A stretch of DNA of 64,000 bases from Polytrichum commune (taxonomy: Eukaryota; Streptophyta; Polytrichopsida; Polytrichales; Polytrichaceae), in the NCBI GenBank assembly GCA_950295325.1, contig OX485804.1, positions 22,754,001-22,818,000 on the forward strand. Direction: 5' to 3'. Position numbers and translations under genes: made by a program. Position 1 is the stretch's first letter. Each line of letters starts with the position of its first letter. The notes below the pieces were generated by a model. The model made no database searches. It had not been told where the DNA came from and saw nothing but the letters and a program-made list of their open reading frames with translations. Shown piece by piece: positions 36,246-48,254 of this stretch.

Positions 36246-38575
36246 TCAAGAGCAAGTTTTTGAGCAAGTGAAACTTACCATGTGGGGCCGTAAGTAACTC
36301 CTAACAGATTTCTGATGGCTCTTGTTTTCTGGCTGACATGGAGTTGTGATTGGATAATTTGCAATGTCGTCGTCTGTCCCAAATTCTTCGTCAGCCTGAC
36401 TCAATTTTTGGTGAAGCTTGGTCTTCTCCTTAACTTTTGGATGCTCTTTCTGCTGCGATCAACCTCCCAGTGACACATTAGTATGTCCATATTTTAAATG
36501 AGGTTCAACAGTAGTATAAGACATGAGACATGAGCAAATTTGAAACTCAATTTGTGTTTTTCTAGTGTGACATAATTGTTATGTCAACTTGATCAACTAA
36601 CCTTCAAATCACGCATGAGAATTTGTTCAATTGACAAGCCTACTTGTTCAACATCCCCCTTCCATTCTGTCCGCACTTTTTCCCTGCATCCAGTAAATCA
36701 ACATCAAATATACATTTGAAAATTCACAAATTCTAATTGTAGGAAAGTCTGAAATTTAGTGTCTGATGTTTTGAGTGTGAAGGGGACAAAAAGAGGAATA
36801 CCTTCTTCCTGGAGTTTTGTTGTAATCGTGCAAGGTCTGATCAGAGTCACTCGAGGTGCTCTTCAACTTTGAATTCGCAGTCTTTTCCAATTTCTCATAT
36901 GTAAGAACCAGTTCTTTGAGAGGCTCTGGATCACAAAAAAAACATTTCCACTCTTGCTTGTTGAGAATGCAAGCATGCATCTTGGCACCAAAGTTGCGGA
37001 CAATGCAAAGTTTACAAAATGCCTTATTGCATTTGTCGCACAAAACAAGCTCCCCACCTTCACCACACCATCGGCATTGCTCCTCACATCCATCCACATC
37101 CTGCAAATATTGCAACTTATCATAAATTTTTAATACAAGCCAACCTACCAATGGCTGCATTAGTGAAAAATCAACATTTCTCCAATGATCATAAGATTTT
37201 CAGCCAACATCTCATAACTAACCTTTTAGATTTTTCAAATTTAACCCCAAAAAATCAAAACACCAATCCTATGTTTGGTAGGCATCATTGCCATTGTCTG
37301 TTGGTTTCATGTGCATGATTGAATCGATGTGAAACCAGTGTTGATGCATGAAAAATGTTTCTCAGAGCACTTCTGGGAGTTCTGGGAGTATTCTTTATTT
37401 ATTCATTTTGCCACATGGCAGTCTCACATTGCTTGAGATACGTCCAAATCCCACATGGAAATTATACTTCGGCATCGAAAAAAGATGAACCAGGAAACAC
37501 CTTGGTACAAAAAGTTAGCCATATTCAAAATACTCAAATGAATTGAATGGATGAAAAACACCTTTGTGAATGGACCGCTGTAGAGGAAAATTTTGCACTT
37601 TTTGCAAATCCCCACTCCCAGTTGCGGGTGTTTCTGAATTTTGCAGACATGGATGTTATACCCGCACGTGGTGCATTTAAATATCTCCTCAACTTCTGAA
37701 ATGTTCCCATCCGAAGACAATTCCAAAGTTGGTTCAAGCGTCCCTGTACATCTCAAAATATTAAGTAATCAGCCTGGTTTTATGTTGAACCAGTGTTTGA
37801 TACATACTGTACCCTACTTTACAATTCAATAACTTTTTTGTGTGAAACCATCAACATTTATCTACAAGGTGATTTATAAAATTTCAGCCTTACAACATCT
37901 CAACACTCAACCTTTTAGGTCTTTCAGTTTCAGCCATAAAATAGAACACGAAAAGATTAAAATAGCAACCCTATGATTGATAGGCATTGATTCAATGTTT
38001 CTTGGTTTGATGTACATGACTGAATCAATGTGAAATCAGTGTTGATGATGTATATGAATTCAATGTCCGTGGTCTAAATTACCAGTATTCGCATTAGCAT
38101 CGAAATCCAAGACTTCAGCAGCATCCGAGTTTGACATTTTCTGGTCTCCAAACACGAAATCTCCAAGACTGTCGAAATCTTCGAAGTCGACATCACCACC
38201 AACATCTGATATTTTTACGGTGACATTATCCCTTGTAGGGGACTCGGATTTCTCCTCACACAACTCTTCCAGCCAGTTCTTTGGTTTCTCAAATGAATTT
38301 AGGTCATGTGCAATTTCTTCTTTTTCAGGCCTGGAATCGATGTAGGCTGTGGAGTCTGAGCTCGGAGTACTACTATCCAGTCCTGTCCCTACCCTTTTCG
38401 GAGGCATTGGCAATCGCTGCTTGGGTCTCTGCAACTTACATCCAACCAGAATGTGAGACGTGTAATATAAGATCCTCTTAAAATTAGTTTTCACTTGTTT
38501 TCAGAACTTGGTGTTTGTCAACGAGTTTTAGATTGAAGAAAGAGAAAATTTATGTGTTGAGAAACTTACAGCCAT
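36246..38575 (-). CDS. ADD-domain (ATRX/DNMT3-type zinc finger) protein, six exons seen, helicase absent
   Basis: CDS exons: 38575-38570 (ATG GCT), 38428-38083, 37743-37562, 37100-36802, 36683-36602 and 36449-36279, all in phase. If the last donor (ATG/GTAAGT at 36278) is not used, translation ends at TGA 36248-36246, giving about 373 aa. The ADD module is split over exons 3 and 4: a GATA-like finger CTTC...CKKC, then a PHD-like CRWC, LCDKC, FCKLC and CFFC series. The module binds the histone H3 tail in ATRX and DNMT3 relatives. Upstream is an acidic, Ser-rich segment; downstream is a charged, helical segment. An ATRX orthologue would continue into a SNF2 helicase, but no such exon is visible before DBR1 (33029). 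It may be a truncated ATRX-like gene or a stand-alone ADD reader. The 2-codon first exon is inferred. Confidence 0.75.
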
Positions 38576-38812
38576 GAAGGGAAGCTATGGTGTTCTGACT
38601 TTGGTCTTGAAATATACAAACCCTTATTCTCCCCAGTCAGCGACCTGCAACCCCGCAGGAGATAGGTGTTTATTTGAATTGTTTGCGTAAGCACACCGTA
38701 TCTGGCATAAGAAAAATTTAGGGAAGTCTTGTCATTAAATTGGTGAAAGAGAGCTCAAGACAGCCACAAAAGTTGCAGTAGTACTCTGAAGTGGAAATCT
38801 TCTTCTATGTAG

Positions 38813-39556
38813 TCAACTTTTTGGTGTCACAAAAGATGAAATTACTGAAAGTCTACTGAGAGCATTCCCCTTTACAACAGCTGTTTCGAAAGAAAAAAAA
38901 TTTGCTGCTTGTAATGGATTGAGGAATTGCTTTTTCCCACAAAGAGGAGCAACATCCTTGGAAAGAAAGTAGACAAGCGCATTGAGAGGACTCCGAAATC
39001 CCTTGATAATTAGATTTGTACCACTTGTATCTGAATTAGAAAAAAGATTCACACTTTCCACTGCCGATGCAGATACATGTTTGCACAAGAACAGAAGCAT
39101 TTTCCACTCTCTAAAGCAGGGGATCACCATCCAGACCCCTTTCACTCCTTAATGCTAACATTTCTTAGCATTTTTCATCTGGAAAAAATGCTTCCAACAC
39201 GAAAGCAGTGACTCCCAAACAACGCTTCAGAAGTTACAACATCGAAGTGCGCAGATTCATAGTTACCGAGACACCTGAATAAGAGCAATTAATTCCATTC
39301 GGCACTCGACTCGCGTAAAAAAAATATCCTGCAGAACTGTTGCATGCATCGAGTGGTAAGTCGAAGCTGGAGAGCCGGTCTCAACCATCACTTCAGATGA
39401 ACCTCTGCACGCACTGTTTATAGACTCTTGTAAAAATTCTATATCGAAGCTCTCGCTACTAACATATATCCCAGCGATGTCAAACAAATCGTCTCGTCTA
39501 ACATTATTACATTCTGCATGCGCAGGCAGCCAAAAGCAGACAGTTCGTGGAGGCAT
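38813..39556 (-). other. Two unrecognised open frames upstream of the ADD-domain gene
   Basis: 39556-39263 (97 codons from ATG, MPPRTVCFW...) and 39145-38813 (105 codons with the first ATG near 39130, ending VTPKS) are on the same strand. The sequence between them, in a shifted frame, reads LGNYESAHFDVVTSEALFG, so a frameshift or small intron could join them. Composition is protein-like, but no family is recognised. They could be a decayed gene or an upstream exon set. Confidence 0.25.
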
Positions 39557-41269
39557 GCATAACCTTGAAGTTGGTGATATCTTTATAAGAATGTAGTTGC
39601 ATTTCGAGTCTTACCTTACAAAGCAGGTTGCAGCAGGAAGTAATGCAAGAATCATATATTATCCTCCTCAATTTGGAAACGGATGAGCTGCTTCCTGTGT
39701 CCAGCTCTCCGAGTCTATGGCTAACTTGAGTCGAGTCTAAACCTCATGACGACTTGTCCAATGTGACACTCTTGAGCGTGCTTACCCTACCAAAACATGC
39801 ACCAGCATCTCTGGAGAAGAGTTCGACTGTGATCAACCCTACTTGTAACCAACAAACGAACGTACTTAGACTCTCTGTGCAAGTCGATCATTTGCGGCAA
39901 GCGGAATGACTTATTACTCGGTTGCGGCACGAATTCAACTCTACTTCAGGTGCATGATCCTACTACGGATGGTGTCTACATCTCGAACGTAACGAACTTA
40001 TAATGACGACAATCCTTGTGGTGCATCCAGCAACAGATATAGAATATCAATTAACACCTGCAAAAAGGTAGCAGTGAAATCCGTGAGTCCGAGTCAGATC
40101 CGCGGGATGCATGAGCAGCAGCGATTGGATTACATACAAATGGTTTTATATAGAAACGGACGACGATTGGAGGTGTAAATTTGCGAGAGATTCTTGTGGC
40201 CCAGCGGAGACACAAATGAAATGAAATGAAATGACTTTGGGAGATGAATTTAGAGAGGCTGTCGACCCGCCGTCGAACAAGGGCAGCTACATATGCAGCC
40301 GCCGACGCGAGCGTTGCCGTGAGATGCCGCAGAAGGCCGCGCTCTCTGCCGCTTTCACACGTGGCAGCGGGCTATCAGACGTCAATGAAGTCATTGCCTC
40401 CATCCACCGACAATATAAGCGCTGGGCATAATTTATAATATTAATTTTTTTTGGATTTACATATATGTTTTCTTTTTTTGTAAGATCAAGACGATTCCGA
40501 TGCACCCAAAAATGTGTTGTTTGAATATTGTATGCAGAAGTTATAAGGGTTCTAAGGTTCAGTTGTCGGAAACCTAAAACCAACACCTATGTTGGATTTT
40601 TACACAAGTTTACATTTTCATATCAATGTGTATATATTGTATGAGATTTCTAAGTGTCAGGTTTTAGGTCTGGTGTTGGTTTTGGGTAAACATATCTTAT
40701 CGTGTGCACTATGTGAAGCAGGACACATTTGAGATGAATTAAGCACAAATTGAAATAAGGGGCATCACATTCTTTAGCCACCGCGGGGGGGGGTCAATTC
40801 AATGGGGTCAACTCCCAATCATAACATTTCAAGTAACAAGTAGGAGAAGCCTTATCTCTATATTTATTTTCTCAATTATTTATTTATTTTCATTTATTTG
40901 TACTGTACATGCTTGCAAACTCCTTGCAAATAGGTAGAGGACACATATGGCCCACCAATAGGGTTTGACTGAGCAAGGTTTGTTGGGGGTAACCCTAGAA
41001 CTCTAGTTTGTGGTAATATTTTCTTACATATATTTGTAAACCAAATGGACAAGTGGAGCTAAAGAATGTTATGGGTCCCCAATATGAAATGGGGTTTTTT
41101 AAAATAACGGCACTTGAATATAAAGAAAAACTAATCTCTTATTGGTCCTCGGTTTAGCTTATCATTTGATAGGAGGTATTACTTGTTGGTGAAACTTAAA
41201 TTGACATGTGGCTAGGGCATATTGCCCACTTGTCAAAACACAATCCAATGTTTTTCTCTTACTTCTACA

Positions 41270-41281
41270 TTCTCTCTCTCT

Positions 41282-41317
<36 letters not shown>
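41270..41317. repeat. CT/GA microsatellite with a palindromic switch
   Basis: A TCTCTC run switches through TATA into a GAGA run, so the tract is nearly self-complementary. Confidence 0.95.
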
Positions 41318-41323
<6 letters not shown>

Positions 41324-41493
41324 TGGGATGAGAGAGGGGTATTAATGCTAATGCATCAAATTACTCTAAGAGACCATTGAATTTTGCCTCACAACACCAA
41401 CATGGATGGGGGGATATGTGTGTGTTAAACACATGCACTAGACTAATATCGTACGTCAACTTTCTTATTATGAATTTTGTTGTGTAAATCTAA

Positions 41494-41860
41494 TTGGTAC
41501 AAATTGAAGAACACAAAAAACAAATCAAATAACACCCACATACCTTACTAGAGGACCAATTGTACCCCAAGATATCATAAGCACACATGATAGCATGTTG
41601 ATTATACCCACATGGTGGTGGGCATTATTACACACCTGTCATGACACAAAAAAATAAAGTGGGATCGTCTTTTAATGGGTACAAATTGAAGAACATGAAA
41701 AACAAACCAAATAACACCCACATACCTTTATAGAGGACCAATTGTGCCCCAAAATATCATAAGCGCACATGATAGCATGTTGAGTATACACACATGGTGG
41801 TGGGCATCTTTGCACACCCGTCATGACACAAGAAAATCAAGTGAGATCGTTTTTTAAGCG
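41494..41860. repeat. Direct tandem duplication, ~183-bp unit, two copies
   Basis: Copy 1 starts near 41496 and copy 2 near 41679, each with GGTACAAATTGAAGAACA, CACCCACATACCTT, AGAGGACCAATTGT and ATGATAGCATGTTGA. Divergence is low (roughly one difference per 12-15 bases by eye). Confidence 0.85.
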
Positions 41861-42777
41861 AGTAAGATACTTGAAACATGCAAGCATTTATGTCATTTAA
41901 TTATCACGTTAATCGATGCGATATTACACATGTATTTGGGAGTTCGTTCGTGATGATGCTCCTAGGGCACCAAGCCGACTCTTATCAAGTAATAAGATAG
42001 AGTACACCGGTAGAAGATTGGTGGTTCTCATCATTGGTTAAGTTAATTTGACCATGGTCCGGGACTAAATATGGGGTTAGTAATAAGTGATGTTGATTAA
42101 GTAATTGCTTCGTAAGCTTCGTTACTTATAAGAGTGTTATGCGGGACCGAGAATCGATGGCACTTAAAACTGTGTAAGAGAATATTGTGTAATTTTAAGC
42201 CTTACTCTGAGAATCGTATTGAAGGCTTTTACTCCTTAATAAGACATGCTCATAAATTCATGATGGGGTGAGGACTAACATGAGCTTGTCACTTGAATGT
42301 GTTCGGTTTTCAATCCTAGAAATGCGGTCCCCTATTCTTGAAGATTTATTCATTTTAGAATTGGAATAGGGAATAACATTATTACGCCATGGACTATGAA
42401 GTTGTCCCAAGGCCTTGTAAAATCTATGATTGGTTGTTGAATTCGTTCTGGGACCACTTCGGTTTACACCAAGAAAAAAAGGTGAGAGTGATCATGGAGC
42501 TCGAGGTCCCTAAAGGACATATTTTAAGGCCTACATTATTCACTGACATGGTCCAATAGATATTGAGTTGGGATAGGCAAAAAAGGGGCTCTGGTAAAAA
42601 AAAGTAGGGACCCATGGCAAAGAAATGTTTTTATAGTAGATTTTTATGAACATCTTTTTGGGAAAAGATGATGAAGACAAGAGAAGACAGGGGAATGGTC
42701 AAACTTAATTTTTTTTTTCTTCTTCTCAAAACTGCCCTTTTTGGGCATATATTATAAAAAATCAGCACATTCACTTT

Positions 42778-42962
42778 TTGGTGCGTGGTCATTCCTCTTG
42801 GTCCACATTCCGTTTACACCTAGTGAGGGGCCCATAGGCTTTGTAAATTGATTTTTTAAGAAATCGGGCCATGGAAGTTGGACCATCAAATCGGACCATG
42901 GAAAAAGTCCATCTGCCATGGTCCAACTTCATGGTCCATGGTGTAAACCAACCCTTAGCGTG
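42778..42962. repeat. Foldback segment, possible MITE relic
   Basis: CCATGGAAGTTGGACCAT near 42868 is complementary to ATGGTCCAACTTCATGG near 42918. The right edge reads GGTGTAAACCAACCCTTAG and a GTTTACACC occurs near 42812. No target duplication was found. Confidence 0.4.
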
Positions 42963-44219
42963 GGTTTCCATTTAGAGTTACACATGCTACAACATATTAC
43001 TAAGAGTATCAATTTTCATTTAAATAATATAAGTGCTTAGTATCCACACTGAAGAATATGATAAAACTTCGTTGGTAAAAAATGATCATTTTTGGTATAA
43101 AGTCATAGCAACACAAAACTCCGAATGGCAACCCACACAAGTTAGACAAAATAGTGGAGTTCATAAGGCTTAAGCTCAATATTGTTATGTGTCACTCATA
43201 CTAACCCTTAACTTCCTGAGAGGCCATTTTTGGGCTTATGAATGACTCTTGAAGGAAATTTCATCCAGAAAGAAGGTGCTAGGAAGGTCACAATAGGTAT
43301 CATTGTGTTCCTCATGAAATTCTCCTGTCGATGGTGATGATCCCATTTCAATATGACAAGATGGATGCTCACAAGAGATTTTGAAAGCCAAGAATGAACT
43401 CATTTTTCCTTGTGTTGATACATTATTACTATATAAAGTATGTTTATGTTATTTCAATAGAAATTTGTCAATTTTCTGTGGACTCTTTTTCTTATCTCAA
43501 TGTGTCTATCTATCCTGAACATAATCTTGAAAGTTTACACTATACTTTTGATGTGTATATTTATCAAAATTTCTTGAAGTTCAGTGATTCTAAATCAATC
43601 ACAAACATATCATGAAAATTACTAAACATTGCTACCTCATTGATGTGATCTTAAAATCATTGGTGACAACTTTTCTTCTACGTACAATAAAAATTGAGCT
43701 ATAGAAAGCTTACTTTTTAGATGATCTAACGAAACCACAACACGCTCCAAGAAGTTGAGGGTTAAGTTATTACAAAGCCATATAGTGGTCGACATATGAT
43801 TTTGAACACACTTTTCCATCATATGGAAGCTTCGTGCAAGATCACTTATATCATTGGGTTCATAAGAAAATTTGCTTTCGAATGCCATATGTCTCGTGAT
43901 CAAGTGGCACATACATATTTTTTCAAGAAAGAAGAATGTGGTTTATGTCCAGAAAAATCCATTATTGGAAAACTTACTATGTAACAAAGTTTTAAAGGTT
44001 TTGAATATCTTTGGTGATACACACTTTAATGTTCTAAACTGATGTTGTTGCACACACAGGTTTATGTACATTAAAAGCTTCAATCTCAATCAAATTACCT
44101 TTTTAAGCTCTTAGTATAGTACTCAAAATCCCATCGGTCAAGAATGCAAACTGACAATTTATGCATTATTTATGCATATATAAATCTTTGGACTCAAAGT
44201 TAATGTCTAGTAGTATTAA

Positions 44220-44724
44220 TGGCCACTTCACACACGAGCCAAGAGCCGTGACCATGAAATTGTGAGAGCCCAAAAGAAAGTGTGCAAAGGCCGTCCCAAC
44301 ACACCTCCAACATCATGTAGCATGGTCACGGACCCTCAAGTGTAGTGTGAAGTCATATGTCACCCGGCCTTGAACTAAATGCTATTTCAATGAATTTTTA
44401 TTCATGCGGGTCTTCACACATGATAAAATAGAGTAAATCAACGGTTGTGAACATTTGGAGTGCCATGGTCTCCTGGTCTTATGTTAGGCCTACCTCCAAG
44501 AGGTGGGTTTTGAAAATAATCCAAGTGACCATGAAGCATGATCCATTTGATGCCATGTAGGAATCCATGTAGACTTTTACATCCATCTTGCATTGCGTTC
44601 ACTTACTCCATTGGTCCCGCAAGTGTAGTGTGAAGTGAACTTGGACCGGTCCCACCTTTTCCACCAATGAGAGTGCTTGAAGTGTAATGAAAATGGGCTC
44701 GCAGTCTCACGTGTGAAGTGGCCC
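44220..44724. mobile_element. Tourist/Harbinger-like MITE 1 (505 bp)
   Basis: The inverted ends are (T)GGCCACTTCACACACGAG at the left and CTCACGTGTGAAGTGGCCC at the right. TAA precedes it (44217-44219) and TAA follows (44725-44727), the 3-bp duplication typical of PIF/Harbinger. No transposase is encoded. Its inner sequence matches MITE 2 over most of its length. Confidence 0.85.
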
Positions 44725-44727
44725 TAA

Positions 44728-45149
44728 GGGCCACTTCACACATGAGCCGAGAGCCGTGACCATGAAATTGTGAGAGCCCAAAAGAAAGCGTCCAAAAGCC
44801 ATCCCAACATACCTCCAACATCATGTAGTGTGGTCATGGACCCTCGACCATGATAAAAATAGAATAAATCAACGGTTGTGAGCGTTTGGAGTGCCATGGT
44901 CTCATGGTTTTGTGTTAGGCCTACCTCAAAGAGGTGGTTTTTGAAAACAGTCCAAGTGACCATGAAACGTGTTCCATTTTCTGCCATGTAGGAATCCATG
45001 TAAACTTTACATTGATCTTGCATTCACATACTCCGTTGGTCCCTCAAGCGTAGTGTGAAGTGAACTTGGACCAGCTCCGCCTTTTCCACCAATGAGAGTG
45101 CTTGAAGTGTAATGGTCACAGGCTCTCAGTCTCGTGTGTGAAGTGGCCC
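44728..45149. mobile_element. Tourist/Harbinger-like MITE 2 (422 bp)
   Basis: Starts GGGCCACTTCACACATGAG and ends CTCGTGTGTGAAGTGGCCC, followed by TAA at 45150-45152. It shares only the TAA 44725-44727 with MITE 1 on the left. Compared with MITE 1 it lacks about 80 bp after GGTCATGGACCCTC. Confidence 0.85.
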
Positions 45150-45579
45150 TAAGACACCTGCACTCAGATGCCAAGTGGATGCCACAAACTTTAAGGGATT
45201 TCTACCATTCATGTTAAGAAAGTTCAATAAAAAAAAACCTACCCTATGTAGATTCATTCCAGCTTAATTCTCTGAACTAAATTAAAGTCTCTGATGTTAA
45301 TTTCAGGGTCAAAGCTCCTTAAATGGGAAATTCTACAAATAACAAGGGGGTCTCAACATTTTCACCCTCAACTTACATGAATAGGTTGCATCTTTGGCCA
45401 ATACATAGTGTTGAGTACATGTAGCTGACACATTTTAGAGTATTTTCTCCATAAATACCCAAAAAAATCTCAATGTTAGGCAAGCTTGTTATATAGTTTT
45501 ATGGAGGAATAATCCATATAAGTATTCCTCCATTCTGGCAAAGGTAAACATGGAAATAGAGAGAAGGTAAGCAAGTCTT

Positions 45580-45587
45580 AAATGGAC
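45580..45587. repeat. hAT target-site duplication, left copy
   Basis: AAATGGAC, identical to 46720-46727. Eight base pairs is the standard length for hAT transposases. Confidence 0.95.
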
Positions 45588-46719
45588 CAGGCCATAAACT
45601 TGACACCCTAGCCAAATTTCCAGGGGACACCCTGTCCCAAATTTTGGGTGTCCCAAGGACACCCTGCTCCAATTTTTGGGTGTCCTCATAAATTTCTCTT
45701 AAATTTTTTTTTAGTCAAAATAGGTACAATTTTGAAAATATATAATATCATTTCAAAATTTCAATTAAAAATAAAAAAAATCACTACATATCATAACTTG
45801 CAATGCAAATCAAACCTACAAGCGGCGGCCTTTCATAGCACACCACTTTACCCATACTTGTTCAAAGACAATGGCCTCTATGGGGATTTTTGCCATTGCA
45901 ACTCTCATTTGTGCTTCCAAAGTCTCTAATACCAAACTACACCGTAAAGTAGATTTAATATGATTTTGAGTAGAAAATCCTCTCTCACAAGAAGCTGTAC
46001 TAGCAGGAATTACAAGAACAGCTTGCCACAACTTTGTCATATGAGGATATCTTCCAACATAGTCCAAATTGGAAGAATAAACCATCCAAGCTTGGTGCAT
46101 TTTAAGACCACCACATGAAATATGAAGTGTATCCAAAAAACCTCGAAGCTCTGATTTTAAACCACGCTCATCAAAAAGATTCCCTCCATTAGTGCAGAAG
46201 TGGTCAATGAAACTCTGAAGCCATAAACGAGCATTTTGATGAAGAAGTGTCAAGTCTATTGAGAAACAGACATGGCTAAATAGCTTAGCTGCATTGAAGA
46301 GCTTCAAATCAGGAAATCGTTGCTGCAATGATTCTATCACCTTAACCACATAGGCCTGTGCAATCACCTTGCACCCATGGAGGGTACCATCACCACCAAA
46401 CTCACCAAACGTGTGATTTTTTTCTTCACAAGTCACAATATGTGTCAATTTCTAGAATGTGCGTGTCAATTGACGTGCATTTTTTTTTTTTGTGCAAGTT
46501 TTTGTGTGTCAAAAAAGAAAAACTTGCAAAAACTTTGTCAAACATATACGCTGATAGGCCCTACAAGTACAGGGGACACCCTGAATTTTTTTTGGGTGTA
46601 AAAAGGACACCCTTGTAGGATTTTTGGGTGTCCTTGGGGACACCCTGTTTGAGATTTGGGTGTCCTAGGACACTCTAGGAAGCAAAATACACCCCCCAGG
46701 GTGTCAATTTTATGCCCTG
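45588..46719 (-). mobile_element. hAT DNA transposon, 1,132-bp internally deleted copy
   Basis: The left end CAGGCCATAAACTTGACACC and the right end (read inward on the minus strand) CAGGGCATAAAATTGACACC are inverted repeats matching at about 20 of 22 positions; CAGGG is a usual hAT terminus. Exact 8-bp target duplications flank it. Subterminal GGACACCC and GGGTGTCC words recur on both sides (45624-45683 and 46573-46670), as expected for transposase-binding sites. Inside is only the C-terminal part of a transposase. Confidence 0.95.
45816..46448 (-). pseudogene. hAT transposase C-terminal fragment (dimerisation domain)
   Basis: An open frame of 210 codons contains IPASTASCERGFSTQNHIKS and LEAQMRVAM, the hallmark of the hAT C-terminal dimerisation domain. 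The N-terminal BED zinc finger and most of the RNase H-like catalytic core are absent; the element is too short to hold them. It is a deletion derivative and could be moved only by a related active transposase. Confidence 0.85.
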
Positions 46720-46727
46720 AAATGGAC
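46720..46727. repeat. hAT target-site duplication, right copy
   Basis: AAATGGAC, identical to 45580-45587. Confidence 0.95.
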
Positions 46728-47640
46728 ACTTCTCGCTCTACACCCGCTTCATGTAGGGTATGGAAAATGCAATTAGTGCAAAATGATTAGTATGTCCAAA
46801 TCGCGTCTTCGTAATTTTCTTGTATGAATATCTTATTCATCATCAAAGTGAAAATAAAATTCTCTTTCTCATTAAATTCTCATGTAGGTCTTCCCAATTG
46901 TATTGACTAATGATTCATAATTACTACTTACTGCATCTCAAATCATAGAGTTGCCATTGACATTGGACAATGGTGGACCATTCCTATCTTTGAAGACAAT
47001 AGATTATGATGCCATGTTTGCTCTAGGCACACTTTGTGCTAGACTGCCCCCCTATATAACTCCATAAGGGATAAGTTCCAACCACTTTTTGAAAATGTAG
47101 TATTAGGCAGTCTCAAGTCTTTCCTTCTCTTCCTTTCAATTGGACCATTAAGCCGAAACCAACTTCTATCTCACAAAGACTATCGCACTGTGCCAATCTA
47201 GGGAATTAACCGGTTTGACACCAGGTTGATTGACTTCTCGTCCCATAAGCCTTTTGGCTTCCCAAACCCTAAAAATTAATTTCATTTCATTTCATTGAGT
47301 CTAGAATGGTTAACACATTTTGCACGTGTCATCCAAACTCCTTTAAACACATGTTTTTTTGGTGCCCATTCTTGGATCCATACCTAAGCACATCGAAATA
47401 TAAGCGCCCCGTTTAAGATGAGGAACCGAATTGGACCTAAAAACCAAGCATCCTCAAACCACAAAGTGCAATAAATTCTCATTACACCAAGGCTCCTTAA
47501 GTGTCTAATTTCCACCTCTAATTCAATGTCTTCATTCACAAGAAGCGCCAATAGGCATACTAATTTTTACACTTGCCTTGAAGACAAAAATATGCCGAAT
47601 TCGATGCCGCCTTTCGACTCAACCTAAAGCCTCCTCGTAC
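46728..47640. other. Intergenic DNA, no gene seen
   Basis: AT-rich, no long frames. A possible reverse-complement relative of the 34000/35945 repeat lies near 46790-46860. Confidence 0.5.
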
Positions 47641-48145
47641 TCTGCAAAGTGTTAATGCTAGAAGAATCTCTACGTGAAAGATCTCCGGTGTTTTCCATGG
47701 CCAAAAACATATACTGCTTGGACAATGCTCCAAAACATCAAGTGTAGCCTTCGAACATCTTCAATAAAAGCTTCGATGATTGATGTGTTCAAACACATTT
47801 GAACACTTTTCGTATTCCGAACTCGCACGAAGCATCATCCACCGTAGCAATTGTTGGAGTTGACTTTTGAGGAAGCGCGCGACCCTTGCAACGCCAAAGC
47901 GCAAATTGGGTTTTCCGCGAAGTGCTCGCACTAGAAGAATCTCTAGATAATAGATCGTCCCGTGTTTTCCACGGCCAGATATAAGTACAGCTCACAAATG
48001 CTCCAAGACATGTAGCCTCGAACACCTTTAATCAACGCTTCGATGAAAGAATGCGTTCCGAACATTTGAACACTTGTCAAAGTCCGAATTCGCACGAAGC
48101 ATCATCCACCGTACCAGTTGTTGTTGGAGTGGTTCTCTTTCGAGT
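47641..48145. repeat. Tandem duplication, ~275-bp unit, in the 3' flank of the transporter gene
   Basis: Copies 47641-47870 and 47915-48145 share AGAAGAATCTCTA, GTGTTTTCCA(T/C)GGCCA, a long block around GCACGAAGCATCATCCACCG, and TGTTGGAGT. They lie within about 600 bp downstream of the stop codon at 48255, so they may fall in the 3' untranslated region. Confidence 0.8.
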
Positions 48146-48254
48146 GGACTTCTGTTGATACTTATGATCATGTCGAGAATTAAATGGAAGTCGAACGCCG
48201 AATGCAGTTTTTTTTTTCTTTTGGGAACATTTGTGTCGGACGAAGTGCTGTAAC

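Larger units (their letters stand above)
39560..44219. other. Long stretch without a supported gene
   Basis: A G+C-richer 200 bp (40200-40435) has short frames on both strands and no recognisable product; it might be a promoter. The rest is AT-rich. It holds a CT/GA microsatellite (41270-41317), a tandem duplication (41494-41860) and a foldback segment (42778-42962). Confidence 0.5.

Noticed and set aside
36246-38575. ADD gene as a host DNMT3
   Set aside because: No C5-methyltransferase motifs occur on that strand anywhere between 33030 and 39560.
40231-40586. Overlapping short frames on both strands in a G+C-richer patch
   Set aside because: No family resemblance, open on both strands because of composition; more likely a promoter or remnant.
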